From assembly GCF_030272615.1 (NCBI RefSeq), contig NC_081409.1, positions 247,296,002-247,358,001 of the forward strand: a DNA stretch of 62,000 nt, written 5' to 3'. Below are positions 47,911-59,254 of this stretch, one piece after another. The notes under the pieces were generated by a model. The model had not been told where the DNA came from. It saw only the letters and a program-made list of their open reading frames with translations, and searched no databases. The DNA is from Cryptomeria japonica (taxonomy: Eukaryota; Streptophyta; Pinopsida; Cupressales; Cupressaceae). Position numbers and translations under genes: made by a program. The number at the start of each line of letters is the position of its first letter. The first letter of the stretch is position 1.

Positions 47911-48421
47911 TCCTATTCTTTCTACATGATTTTGACTTTTTAACTAAGTCCAAAACTTCCACATTAAGTGGACACAACTTCTTGCACTTACCCAAAGCTT
48001 AATGGTAAATCCATGTCCGGACCCCTTGAGATGAATGAGTGGTAAGAGAATTTTGAAGCATGAAATTTTCATAACTTTTTGTCAAAATGTTATCAATCGA
48101 TTTTCTTCGTGATCGGTGAAATTAGGGTTTGCAACCCTAACGAGCGAACATTTAATGCAGTAGGTAAAAAGGATAAAAGAGAGTTTCTACTTTGTTATTT
48201 TTACCCTAGCGCATTGGAGAAAGAAATTTGGAGTTCTTGCTGAGCTAAGAAAGATTGTTGGCTGATAATTGTCGAAGTTGCATTGTGATTTGCAATCAAG
48301 CTGATTTGAAGGTTGCAAAAGATCGAATTGGTGTGCACTTGGGCATTCAACCGGTAAACGAGGCAATGTGCATGAAAAGGTATTTCTTTGAAAATCCTGC
48401 TTCAAATCTTGTTCATCTGCA

Positions 48422-51400
48422 ATGGCATCATCTTCAAAGACACTAGAAAGGTTATTGATTACATCTGAGCCAATGGAAGTTGTAGAGGTGGAACAAATTG
48501 TGTCATGTAATGCATTATCACCCTAGTGGAGTTTTGGTTAAAGGATATTTGTCAAGTTATATTAATTGTAAGATAAAGGATCTAGGATCACTATACATTT
48601 ACACTCAGTTGAAATCCCTCTATGATGAGAATGGAAAGATTTAAACATAGTATTCTAGGGTTTTTGAGAAGGGTTTTCATAACTCCGCTTATTTTCTAGA
48701 AGATTTCAAGGAAGAGAATATCAGAATTATTTTGAGTCGGGTTCATGGTGAGAAAATATACTTAGAGAGAACTCACACTATAACCAAGGAATCCATTCAG
48801 GCTGTAACTGGTTATTTCTCAACCGGTGAAGTACCTAAGCTAAGACAAATTTCAAAAGAGATGGTATTCTCTCTGACTGGTTCAACATCTGACAAACGGG
48901 CTTTTTCTGTTAACAATATTAGAGACCCAGTGGTAAAATTGGCAGCAATGGTGATAGGCTATTGAGTATTTTACTCTAGTAGACTATATAGTATTCCGTC
49001 TGCAGCAATTCACACAACTTACAGGATGATAGTTGAAAATGCAGATTATGATCTTTGTGAGGCAATTAGAAGACAATTGTTTCTAAATCTACAATCTATC
49101 AAGAAGGACATCAGTCTAAAGTTCAAGTATGGACAACTATTGGTTGGTTTATTCTTTTATTTTCAAAATTTGCTACCGAGAATAGGTGATATTGAATGGT
49201 CAAAGGACCTATCGGTATCTGCACAAATCAAGAACATCATCAAGGCTGCAAAGAATACTTTCCCTATTGCTATGAATAAGTATTTCAATGAGTTTCAGAA
49301 GCAGATGAGCATGAGAATGAGAATGCTTGAAGATGTGGTAAGACATTTTGTAAAAGACATTGTTTTTACTATTACCACTGATTTTTGTTTGATGCAAGCA
49401 ATTGAGCTGAGAAAAGAAGAAATGGAAGATATGAGTTATGAGGTGAATCGTGACTTACTGATTTATTATGCTAATAACCTATTAGCATCTCCTAAAGATA
49501 AAAAAGAAGACAAAACTAGATATTGTGGTATTCTAGGATGCACAAGAAAGGAAAGAGAAAGAAAACTGATGAAGCACCTCCAATGATGAAGAATGCAAGG
49601 GTGACTCAGAGTATCCAAACCAAAAAGGAACCAACACCTTAGGTCTATACAAAGAAGGAGAATGTACCAAAGAAGAGAAATCAAAAACTTATTCTCCAAG
49701 AAGAATCTGAGCATACTGATACTGAAGAAGAACCTAAGAAGATGAAAGCTAACAATAGAGTAGAAAAGTTATTAAAGGAAGTGCCAAAGGCAATTGTGCC
49801 TATCGATATATCAACTTTCAAGCCTGATACCCATTTTGAAAGAACAATGAAGACATTAAGGAAGAATAGGTTTGACAATGTCAAAGAACATTTTGATTCC
49901 TTCACTAAAGAGAAGAAGCAAGTCATTCAATAGGTAATTACTCATTTGTGTTATTACAGTAAATATTTACATGATCTTGGAAAGGATATCTCAAATTCTT
50001 TGTACACTATTCTTTTGGATAAATGGGAAGAAGCTATAAAATTGGAAAAGGAAATTATAGATGAGATATTTTTGCAGTATTTTCCCAATTTGTCTATGGA
50101 TGAAATAAGTGCTTTGGTTGATAAGTACAAAATTCAATTTGCTTTCAAAGCAAGGATATTGAAGCTACTTAGTGGAAAGAGGGCAATTATTGAAACTGAG
50201 ACCCATCAAATAGCCTATGAAATCAAATAGATGGAAGAGCTTCTCCAATCCTCTAAGAATGAGGAAGATGTTGTTAATCAATTGGAAATGGATGAAGAAG
50301 AGATTGTACAAGTTGATGAGGTTTATCCTATCAAGAAGAAGGATGACACAATTATTCATGTTGTTGATGATGTTTAGGACACAGTTGATCTATCTGGAGA
50401 CAACACTACACCAGCTATGGAGCCTCCTGAAATCACTAATCTGTAGGACAATTTAGTTGAGCAACGAAAAACACAACTGAAAGTGGACAATCCACTAGAA
50501 ACAAAATAACTAGAGAAACCCCAATCTCCACCAGTCTTTCAAGATACTCAGAAGGAGTCTATGGAAAATGTTGACACCAGAGAAAAATCTAGAGAAAGCG
50601 ATCATTAAGGTTTCATCCTCTGAACCAGCAAAGCAACAACAACTTGATGAGGATGATAATGATTCATTGAGCATTTCAGGGCCTATTGATGTTGACAAAA
50701 TGAGCGCATCTGAAATGATGAATATTTTTAATGTCATACAAGCTAGAGTGCATAAGAAGAGACTAAAAGAGAAAAAGATTAAGGCATAAACAATTTAGAA
50801 TACAGTAGATATACTATCTAGTCTACTACCGAAAACATCTAGAACACATCTGACATGCCCTATTAGAAAACTTGGTCAGTTAGTTGTAGATGCATTTGAT
50901 CAAATCAAGTCACTTGAAGAAGCTACACAAACCTATGCTGAGAAAAGTCACAAGAAGATGTATCAGGACAAAATTGCAAAGGACATTGATATTGGCAAAA
51001 TGGCTCTGTCACATAATAGAGATTTGTTGAGCAAAGATATTAAAATAGGAGGAAAGTATCTTACTTCTACCTCTAATATTTCCTTCTATTATTTTGATAT
51101 CACAAAAAGATAAACAGAAACATAGCAAGAGCTAGAAAGGATATGCAATGCATATATCCCACTTTAGGACTCTATATTTGCTTTTAGCAAATCTGTAGAT
51201 AATTTGCACAACAGGTTGGATACTTATGATCATGAGAAGGAAAAGAGACTTCGGTCTCTCAAGGAACTCAAGAGTCTACTCACATCACAAGTGGACATAC
51301 TACAAAGAGCCTACTCCAGTGCAAAAGCTATCTTAGTAACTTCAGAAACTTGTACACTGGATTCAATGGAAGAATTCCATTCACAACTTATGTCTACAAA

Positions 51401-51449
51401 AGAGTACACTGAGAATGTGCTAGCGACATGGACAAATTCCATATCATAG
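48422..51449 (+). pseudogene. Large ORF2 of unknown function in element 2
   Basis: A broken frame of about 1,000 codons from ATG 48422 (MASSSKTLERLLITSEPMEV). Pieces include 48732-48965, 49026-49586, 49742-49933, 49946-50230, 50568-50789 and 51204-51449. The N-terminal domain matches element 1 ORF2 block by block: RVHGEKIYLE, FSTGEVPKLRQISKEMV, VKLAAMVIGY, YGQLLVGLFFYFQ and GDIEWSKDL. A Lys-rich then acidic middle and a C-terminal helical region follow. It lacks the long Lys/Glu repeat seen in element 1. No retroviral enzyme motif is visible. It stands between gag and the PPT, where pol would be. Divergence with retained domain structure suggests it was selected while the family moved. Confidence 0.75.
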
Positions 51450-51550
51450 TAGAAGAAAAACTTTAATGATATTTTAATGAGACTAGCGAATGCATGAACT
51501 TTTTTTTAAGTTATTGTTGTATATGCTGATCACTTTGATACAAATTTTCT

Positions 51551-51768
51551 ATATATATATATATATTTTATTTTTTTCTTTATTTCTTTTTTTCTTTTTC
51601 AATTTGGCATTTTTATCAAAGGGGGAGTAGAAATATGTATGTGTGTTTTAGAAAATTTTGTATAATGTATGCATTAAGGGGAAGCATGTGTATATGTGTA
51701 AATTTGTTTTGTATGCACACTTAGCGGTATTACTATAAAAAAAATTTCTAAGTGTTGCCATCAATGCC
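51551..51768 (+). other. 3' untranslated region of element 2
   Basis: Starts with a short TA microsatellite (51551-51566), then T-rich DNA. Short PPT-like boxes (CAAAGGGGGAGTAG near 51617, TAAGGGGAAG near 51676) precede the true tract. Similar boxes (GGCAAAGGGGGAGTAG) are found in element 1 near 18660-18735. Confidence 0.6.
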
Positions 51769-51780
51769 AAAGGGGGAGAT
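51769..51780 (+). other. Polypurine tract of element 2
   Basis: AAAGGGGGAGAT adjoining the 3' LTR start TGTTGG; preceded by GCCATCAATGCC exactly as in element 1. Confidence 0.92.
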
Positions 51781-52888
51781 TGTTGGCTTGATGATGATTG
51801 TAATATATTCATCATATGTTGTCATTGATGAAACACATACACACACATATGTTTATATTGTCTACCGGTATAACTTCAAGTTGTTTATACTACAACTAGT
51901 ACGCTAGAGGTTATACTAAGAGGTTTATCTCTAACTGGTACTTTGTGACAACCAGTGGATACACATTAGTCAACATCAAGATGAAGATCAAGTGGAGATT
52001 ATATCGAGAGATTCAAGGATAACGGTTTATATATTTAACTCTAACTAGCATTGATTATTCCAACTAGTATTCGTTGATTTTGTGATTAGTTACCACAAAT
52101 TGTGATGAGTTATTCCATCAAAAAAATTTGGTGGTATTTTTGTGATGAGTTATGATCACTTGACTAGATACACTACACCTAGGAAATTGTGTTATGATTT
52201 CTTTGGGCCGACATGAATTCTTAATGTCTATATATTGACATCACATTCAATTATTTTGTATGATGCATCAAGAGCAAATGTGAATTGTTGTGTGAAAGAC
52301 AAAAGAGTTAAGTTGCAGAGTATGCAGAAGAGTAGTGTTGAATATACTTAGAAGGATCTGATCAAACAATTATTGTGCTACTCAGACAGATCAAACCAAT
52401 CCTATTGTTTTCTAACAATCACAACAGAATTCAAATCCCCTAACTAGGTAAGCTCTAACATGCTTCTTTGTACAAATCCTCTAACAGGGTGATCCATTAG
52501 TTTGGATTTAGAAATCCTCCACCGAGGTTACTCCTAACAGGGTACTACCTTTAACAGGGTATAAGCTTCTAATCAAGCTTTGGGATCTCTAACAAGATTC
52601 GCTCCTAGCAAAGAACTTTGTAGACCCTAATCGGTCAATTATCTATTACTATAGATAGTTAACTTGTGAGTTCCATCTCACCGTGTTTTTTATGTAATTG
52701 GGTTTTCCACATACAAACACTTGTGTTATGGTGGATTTTTTACTTATTGTGGATGTTGTTATATCATTATGGATTACATGCATTGTTTTTAAAAGTTTTG
52801 TTAAGTTCATCTACTGGTTAGTATTTGAAGTAGTTCTTTTTCTGGTGCAACTGATCACCCCCCCTCTTAGTTATTTTCAAGTCCATCA
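51781..52888 (+). repeat. 3' LTR of element 2
   Basis: 1108 bp, collinear with 37208-38318 with scattered substitutions and a short deletion around 51955. It ends TTCAAGTCCATCA followed by the TSD copy GGTTC. Confidence 0.92.
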
Positions 52889-53485
52889 GGTTCTATGGGA
52901 TAAGAGAGAAGATGTAAAGGCAAGTACTTAAAGGCTCACACTGGATCCACCGCTGAAACAAAAGGAATTCCTCAAGTGCATGAGAAAAGGGTTATGCACT
53001 AAACCGACTGAGAAGGCATGTTGGGATACCGGAACAGATGAAGTGTGATGAGTTTTTCACCTTGACAAACTAGAAGACAGGGTATTGAGGCTTATGAAGA
53101 AGGAGGCAAAGTGGTATAGCTGAAAATAGAGAATGAAACTGACATGTACATGTTTTAGTTGGAAACCACTGAAGGATGATGAGATATTGTCATCAAGTTG
53201 GCTATTGGTGAGCATGAGAACTAGTAAGAAAGTGAAGAGGCTAAGAGTTGTGACTCCTCATATGATGAAGATCTGAATGAGACAGGTTAGCAAGAGTGCT
53301 GACTGATTGAGTAGTCCACCAAAAGAGAAGCAGAGCACAAGGTTGATGATAGACCAATTTGAGGGTTTAACTAACAAAAAAGAAGAATCGGTAGAGTGTT
53401 TAGTCGTTGACTCTATCAGGACCGACATGAAGTGCCAAGTTGTCATTTTGTCGACATGGATGCCACATGGAGTCAAGGTGGCAAG

Positions 53486-54653
53486 TGTTGGCATTTTTTA
53501 TGATTAGTGCTATGATTGTCATTGATGGACACACACTTGATTTGAGATCACTTTTTATATGTATGAGTTAAAGCTCAACCGGTATTTGTTCCAACCGGTA
53601 TGATGTATTATAGTCTTTAGATTATCGGTGTTTTGTAGAAAGTGTTTACTGATCTGAAGTGGTATGAAGACCCCAAGCAGTTTGAGGATCTCAAGCAGTA
53701 TGAAGGAATGAAGTGGCACAATTCATATTTCCCAGTCTTCATTATTGTCAAACTGACAACCAGTATTTTTCTTTAACTGGTATTTTGTATGAACCGGTAA
53801 TACTCTGTGATGAGTTACCAACTGGTATTTTGTGATGAGTTACCTTCCACCAATTGTTTGGTGGTGCTGACACTTTAATGGTGCTTTTTGTGTCATGTTA
53901 CAAAATATGTCTAGATGCATTGAACCTAGGAAATTGTAATGTAATCCTATTGGACCGACATGAAATCAGATTCCTTGATAAGGACATCATGTCTAGGGTT
54001 TTAGGTTGTTTCTAGGGTTTAAGGTGGTAGAAGAGTTTTTGTGAGTGTATAGATAGAAGAAAAATTAAGGTCTGCAAAAAGATGCAGGGAGGGAATGTGT
54101 TGAAGATTGAAGTAATGCTGAAATACATTAGGAACGAGCTATCAAGGATCTAACCAAGCAATCTATACTATTTACTAGATCACTCACTTGTTGATTACTC
54201 ACATCTTTGACAAGTCTGAAGCCCTTAACTGGGTAGGCCCAAAAGCCTTTTGTAAATCCTCTAACAAGGTGGTTCACATCTGTGGATCTAAAATCCTCTA
54301 GCAAGGTATTCTTTAATCAGACTTATCTCCTAACAAAGATTGAGATTCCTAATAGGATTTGTTCTGGTAAAGAACATTGTATGACCTTAACCGGTCTAGT
54401 TCCTATTCTACAGATAGTTACTTGTGAGTTCCATCTCACCGTGGTTTTTCCCATTTGTGTTTCCACATCAAAATCTCTTGTGTTATGGTGTTTGTGCTTC
54501 TATGGGTGAATGCATTATTTGCTATTTGGTTTGCATGTGTGCTAACCGGTTTGTCTGCTAAACTGTTTTACTGGTTTACTGGTAGTCTAGTAAAGTGTTT
54601 AAGTATAGTAATTTTTGGCATACTAATTCACCCCCCCCTCTTAGTATTCATCA
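53486..54653 (+). repeat. Solo LTR of the element 1 family
   Basis: 1168 bp, TGTTGGCATTTTTTATG to CTTAGTATTCATCA, flanked by a perfect TSD (GCAAG at 53481-53485 and 54654-54658). Its middle and end are collinear with the LTRs of element 1, including GATTGTCATTGATGGACACA and the C-run before CTCTTAGT. It lies inside LTR C. No interior remains, which is the product of recombination between two LTRs. Confidence 0.93.
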
Positions 54654-55865
54654 GCAAGCTCGCAGAGGTTGGTGAAGTGTCATGTAGAGATAGGTATTTC
54701 TACAGGTGAGCTTTGAATATGGATTCTGTGATTTATAGACTGGATTAGAGGAGTGTGGCTCAAGGAAGAATGAACGACAGAGAAGAATCAGAGAGTTGTT
54801 GGTGCCTAGATCAAAGAAAGAAGATCAGATTATGAGAAGACCTCGAGAAGGAAACAACATAATCATTAATGGCATTTTGATAGAGGCAGGTCGAGATACA
54901 TGATCATGTTTTCTATATTTGGAAAACGTGTATTGGAAGGCACGTTAATGGTAGAGTTGTACAATTGGTTGTCTGGGTGATCAGATTGGGCAAGATCTGA
55001 TTGGATTTGGATTGCCTCAAGGGTGATGAGGAAACCCTAACCGCCCAAGGATTTGAATTGGATTTTTGTAGGAAAACCTATCTACAAATATGTAAGCCAA
55101 AAATAGAGATGGTTACCACTGGATGAGAGAGTAGGGCTGTTGAATGGAAGAAGAGTGTTCTTTTGTGAAGTGATTAAGTGTTACTTTTGCATGTGAGATA
55201 AAATCAGCCAAGTGCTCAATGAGTATCTGAGAAGAGAGCGAGAGTGAAGGAGAATAAGGTTGAAGTGTTCAACCAATAGTAGTGTGGAACGGGTAGTGTC
55301 CATATTGACAAAGCAGAAGTGAAAAGAGAGCTGCAGAGTACGCAGACATAGAACCAATAGAGTGTCATATCGGTAAAGAGCTTAATAGTGAGGAAGAGAT
55401 CCAGCCGAGTAGAAGGAGAGTAGAGGTGAACCAGTAGAGTTTACTAGTAGTGAAGAAGCAGAGGAGAGCAGTAGGAGAAGTGTACCGGTGTAGTAGAGAA
55501 GGTATCTCACCGATAGAGTAAGGTATATGAAATGGTTGCAAGATTCACTTGTAACAAGATAACTACTTTTGTAATTGATGTTTTCATAGTGATCATAGTG
55601 ATCACTGAGTTGTAGCTCAGTGTAGGGGTTGTATCTCCTTTAGGTTGTAGCCTATAAATTGTGCAGGGGTTGGTGCTCCTTGGGTTGGTGCCCTAAATAT
55701 TGTAATCAGAGTTTCATTATGAGGTTGGATTGGAGCAGTAGACTCCAGCAGCATTGCTCACCGAGGTTTTTCCCATCTTGGGTTTTCCTCGTACATACTA
55801 GTGTTGTGTGTTGTCCCTTGTGTGTGATTGCATTCGTGTTGGTCTCCCCACTAACCAGCAAGTCT

Positions 55866-56376
55866 AAATTGTGTTAGATCCCATAACTCATATATACATC
55901 TAGGTTGTTAAAGGGAAAAGTTTGAGAACCACATCAGATATTTATTTAGGTCCACTTGTAAATTTGATGTGACCTTGGGTTAGATATTTTATGTGTAGGT
56001 TGCACATAGATAAAATATCTAATACTAGTTCAATCTTAGTACAAAAAATTGTTTTGGGGGTCAATGGTTTTGTGTACTCATGATTTTGAGTGACATTGTT
56101 TTTTATTACCTCTTGGTTCTACTTGTGTGAGATTGATTCTATAGAAGTAAGAACATGTTTAATGGTTGAAGTTTCTTGTGAATGCTTTTGGATTGGTTTT
56201 CATTGTATTAAGTCTTGTTTTGAGAAGGGCATATGTGAAGTGCATATAATGGTATGTGCGGATAAATCCTTGGAAACATGAAGGATGCATTCAAGGAGCT
56301 TGATGTTTTAGAAATATTCATGGAGAATATATAAGTGCATTGTAATGTTTGTATTGAAGGATACAAAGGGGGAGAT
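55866..56376 (+). other. Unassigned DNA ending in a polypurine tract
   Basis: AT-rich, no gene supported. It ends with AAAGGGGGAGAT (56365-56376), the PPT sequence shared by the Copia-like elements, so the sequence to its left is probably the 3' end of a decayed Copia-like interior. Confidence 0.45.
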
Positions 56377-56783
56377 TATTAGATACATGTTGTTATTGAG
56401 TTCAAAGGAGTGTTGCCTTTGATGTCAAAAGAGTTCCAGGTGTGATATTTATTTTTGTCATTGATGAAATAACATCTCGAAGAATGGAGAATGCTTATTA
56501 TTGCCATGTCATAGCATAACATGTTTGAGTAGAAACAAATATATCATAAGGATTATTGAAGTGAGAACTCAAGGGGAGTCTATATGGGAGAGGTTTCCAT
56601 ATTGAACATTGAGAAATTATCCTTTTCCATTGATGCCAAATTTGAAGAAATGGACTCAAAATGAGAAACATTCCAATAGGGTTAGAGTTTTAGACAGGGG
56701 GAATTCCTTATCCTAACATATTATATTTGTATTGATGTGTAATCAATATTTTGTTATTTGTCATTAATGAAAAAGAGGGAGAT
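56377..56783 (+). repeat. Truncated Copia-type LTR start
   Basis: Begins TATTAGATACATGTTG right after a PPT. It is related to the start of the next LTR (TGTTGGACACATGTT), sharing a GATGYCAAAAGAGTT phrase and a GGAGAATG...TATT..TGCCATGTCATA block. It ends with a second PPT-like tract, AAAAGAGGGAGAT (56771-56783). Confidence 0.55.
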
Positions 56784-58135
56784 TGTTGGACACATGTTAT
56801 CATTAATCTTATATGAGTTTTGTCTTTGATGCCAAAAGAGTTTTAAGTGTGCTAGTCGGTTCTATCATTGATGCAATGATATTCAAAATATTGGAGAATG
56901 ATTATTACTACCATGTCATATCAGAGAATTTTGAATTATGGTTATATATATGGATATAAATGGTGATTGATTCAATAGCTTAGAATATTTGTAGTACCAT
57001 GTTGCATCTATTCATATTGGTGGAAGTCATTTATAAGTTTGATCTAGAATGTTTGAGAAATAATACTCAAATAGTGAACTTGTTTTGGTAACTTATCGTG
57101 ATCCACATTTCTTCTTGTTTGATAGTTATGCCCTACAATTGAAATGAGAGTATGTCTATACATGACTCACCATATTCTAAAATTTCTAGAATTGAAGTTT
57201 ATCAAACAAAAAATTGGAAGTGATAGAAGGGTCAATGTGCCTAGTTGTTTAACTAGGTTGTTTCAGTTTATTGCGACAAAGGCTTGTGGTGTGTGCCCTT
57301 TGGAGTTAGCATGCGGATGACCACTAGGACCAAAAAGGGCTAAATTGGAAATTGTGTGGCATGTTATTTCTTCTAGAGTAGCATGTGGGCTATTGGACTT
57401 GGTCTATTACACATTTGAATATTTTTGGTTAAGAAGTTTTTGTGTGGCTGACTTGTGGATATTATTTCTAAGTTTTGGGCCAACAAATGAATGTAATTAT
57501 AAATGTAATTCATATATGATATTTCATAAGTGGTATGTATTGTGGGAATGTTGTGCAATTAGGGTTCTAATAAAAATATTAGTGTGAAAGAATGTTAGTT
57601 GCATTTCAATCATTATGTGCCATTATCAAAAGATCATATGATTTTTAGGAGAGTGTTTGGAGGTTCACTAGATCAAGTGCAAGCTATCTTATTAGTCTTG
57701 AATGTCCAAAATCATATATTTGTAATTTGGTAGGCCTTATGTCTTACCTAGTAAGTTGATTCTTAGATCTTTGTGTTCGTGATTGGTTTCTCTAGTGGGT
57801 TAGTGACTACAACACACCAGGGGAAGTGTGTCTCTAGTAGGCTGGTGCATACTTTATATTGTAAGTGACTCATTTATTTGTGAGATTAGATTTGGGAATT
57901 AAATCCATGTAGCTATTCTCTACATGGTTTCTCCCATATTGGGTTTTCATGTATATTTGGTGTTCATTGTGTGCATGTCTGTTATTTCATGTTGTTTAAT
58001 TGCTACATCATTAAGAATATTGAATTAACTTGCATTAATATTTTATGGTCTATGAACTTGGAAAAGTAATTTATGATAATTAATGTTTAATTGAGTTAAA
58101 ATTGGGATACATTTATTCACCCTATCTCTTAATAT
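56784..58135 (+). repeat. Copia-type 3' LTR remnant, right end approximate
   Basis: Starts TGTTGGACACATG after a PPT-like tract. It contains the conserved TACATGGTTTCTCCC then GGGTTTTCATGT motif (57921-57953), preceded by a short ATGTAGCTATTCTCTACAT palindrome, and ends near ATTCACCCTATCTCTTA, a worn version of the ATTCACCCCCCTCTTA end of the other LTRs. No TSD found. Confidence 0.55.
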
Positions 58136-59254
58136 AATGTGTGCCCTTCATTGAGCATGGACACTATTTGGAGGTTGAATTTTTATCTCTATGAGGGTTT
58201 TCCCTTGCATAAATATTGTTATCATGGTTATATATTTTATCATTTCTTTCGGTTATTCCCTAAAATTCCATGAATGTTTTTTTCTCATGGAGTTATGTAG
58301 GAAATAAATTGACCATATTGTATGGTTTTCTTAACAATTTGGGTTAAACATAAAGCATTTTTATGTGAAAGGAATGTTTGGATTTTTTACTCACCATAAC
58401 CCAGGTGTTAAGGATATTAAAGAATAATTTTAATGATGATCTCTTAAATGTGGATGAAAGGTCATAATAATCTATAAGAGGACGATTTTTTGGTTCACAT
58501 TTAAAGAATATTTCTATGATTGGAAAATTCTTGTCTTTAAATTTTTTAGGGATTGTAACCTACATACCTCAATGGATGTGTTTTAAGACCAATTGATGGA
58601 ATGTGAATGTCTTAGTATGGAGCCAAGAATGACCAAGAATAATGCTACATGGAAGTTAAATGTATATAACATGTTTTTTTTGTATGACATGCCCAACCAT
58701 GTGTGCAAGGTGGATAATTGTTAGTTGTTTCCTCTCTGTATTATCATACACCATAATTTTTATACTTTTGGGATATAATGTTTCCACTAAGTAGTCAAGG
58801 TTCTTTATCAGCTACAAATTATATATATTTAGACTTGATCAATTGCCTATGCGAACCCTCTTCACTTTGTTCATAGTGATGAGAATTTTAATATGTAAAG
58901 GGGGGTTGTGAGATGCTCCAACTAGAGGTATACCATGTACTAGTTAAAATTAAGGTAGTGAGTGGGGGTTAGGTTCCCAATGAGAGCGTGGAAGTATTTT
59001 AGATCTATATCATTAGAGACTTTTGATTCTTATGGGATTTTATAAAGGACGTCCTTATGGGTAGTGTATGTCTTGAGATGATCCACTATTGATATTTTTG
59101 ATGGGGTTTTCTAATAAATTTTATATAATCATTTCCGAGTAAGTATGATGCATTTTTTTTAGTAGCACAAGAAGGTCCTTTGATTTTATTGTTGAAATTT
59201 GTATTGTTGATATGTCCACTCATGGTGTCAAGTCACTAGGAAATATTTTTGGTA
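58136..59254. other. No recognised gene
   Basis: AT-rich DNA without a supported reading frame, LTR end or repeat that I can identify. Confidence 0.5.

Larger units (their letters stand above)
39703..47992 (+). mobile_element. D2: 8.3-kb TIR DNA transposon with broken transposase
   Basis: The ends are perfect 27-bp inverted repeats (39703-39729 and 47966-47992, starting GGTAAGTGCAAGAAGTTGTG). They interrupt element 2 between its two ORFs. Next to each TIR is a short dyad (39724-39745 and 47959-47971). Both subterminal regions contain GGGATCCC-type palindromes (40590-40710 and 47700-47910). The interior has a transposase-like gene at 40899-44059, followed by AT-rich DNA with long tandem arrays rich in CCCCTTAAG/CTTAAGGGG. 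I cannot assign a superfamily. Terminal bases GGTAAG are not those of CACTA, and the flanks do not show a simple TSD. Confidence 0.88.
37208..52888 (+). mobile_element. Element 2: non-autonomous Copia-like LTR retrotransposon
   Basis: LTRs are 37208-38318 and 51781-52888 with a near-perfect TSD (GGTTT at 37203-37207, GGTTC at 52889-52893). The PBS is TGGTATTAGAGC (one change from the initiator-Met site) and the PPT AAAGGGGGAGAT. The interior holds a gag-like ORF1 (38381-39676) and a large ORF2 (48422-51449), separated by the 8.3-kb DNA transposon D2. Without D2 the element is 7.4 kb, close to element 1. No protease, integrase, RT or RNase H is present. Its LTR is a different subfamily from element 1, but the coding plan is the same. 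Confidence 0.92.
36621..55865 (+). repeat. LTR C: long Copia-type LTR interrupted twice, approximate right end
   Basis: It starts TGTTAGTTGGGATTGTGTTG followed by TCATTGATGTCAACCGG, like the other Copia LTRs here. It is interrupted by element 2 (37208-52888) and by a solo LTR (53486-54653). The remaining pieces, 36621-37207, 52889-53485 and 54654 to about 55865, sum to about 2.4 kb. Near its end is the conserved motif CACCGAGGTTTTTCCC followed by GGGTTTTCCTCGT (55759-55791), which marks the U5 side of Copia LTRs. No PBS or second LTR is recognised, so it may itself be a solo LTR. Confidence 0.55.

Noticed and set aside
39703-47992. D2 as a CACTA or MULE element
   Set aside because: Termini start GGTAAGTGCA rather than CACT(A/G), no clear 3-bp or 9-bp TSD is present, and the transposase motifs do not match those families.
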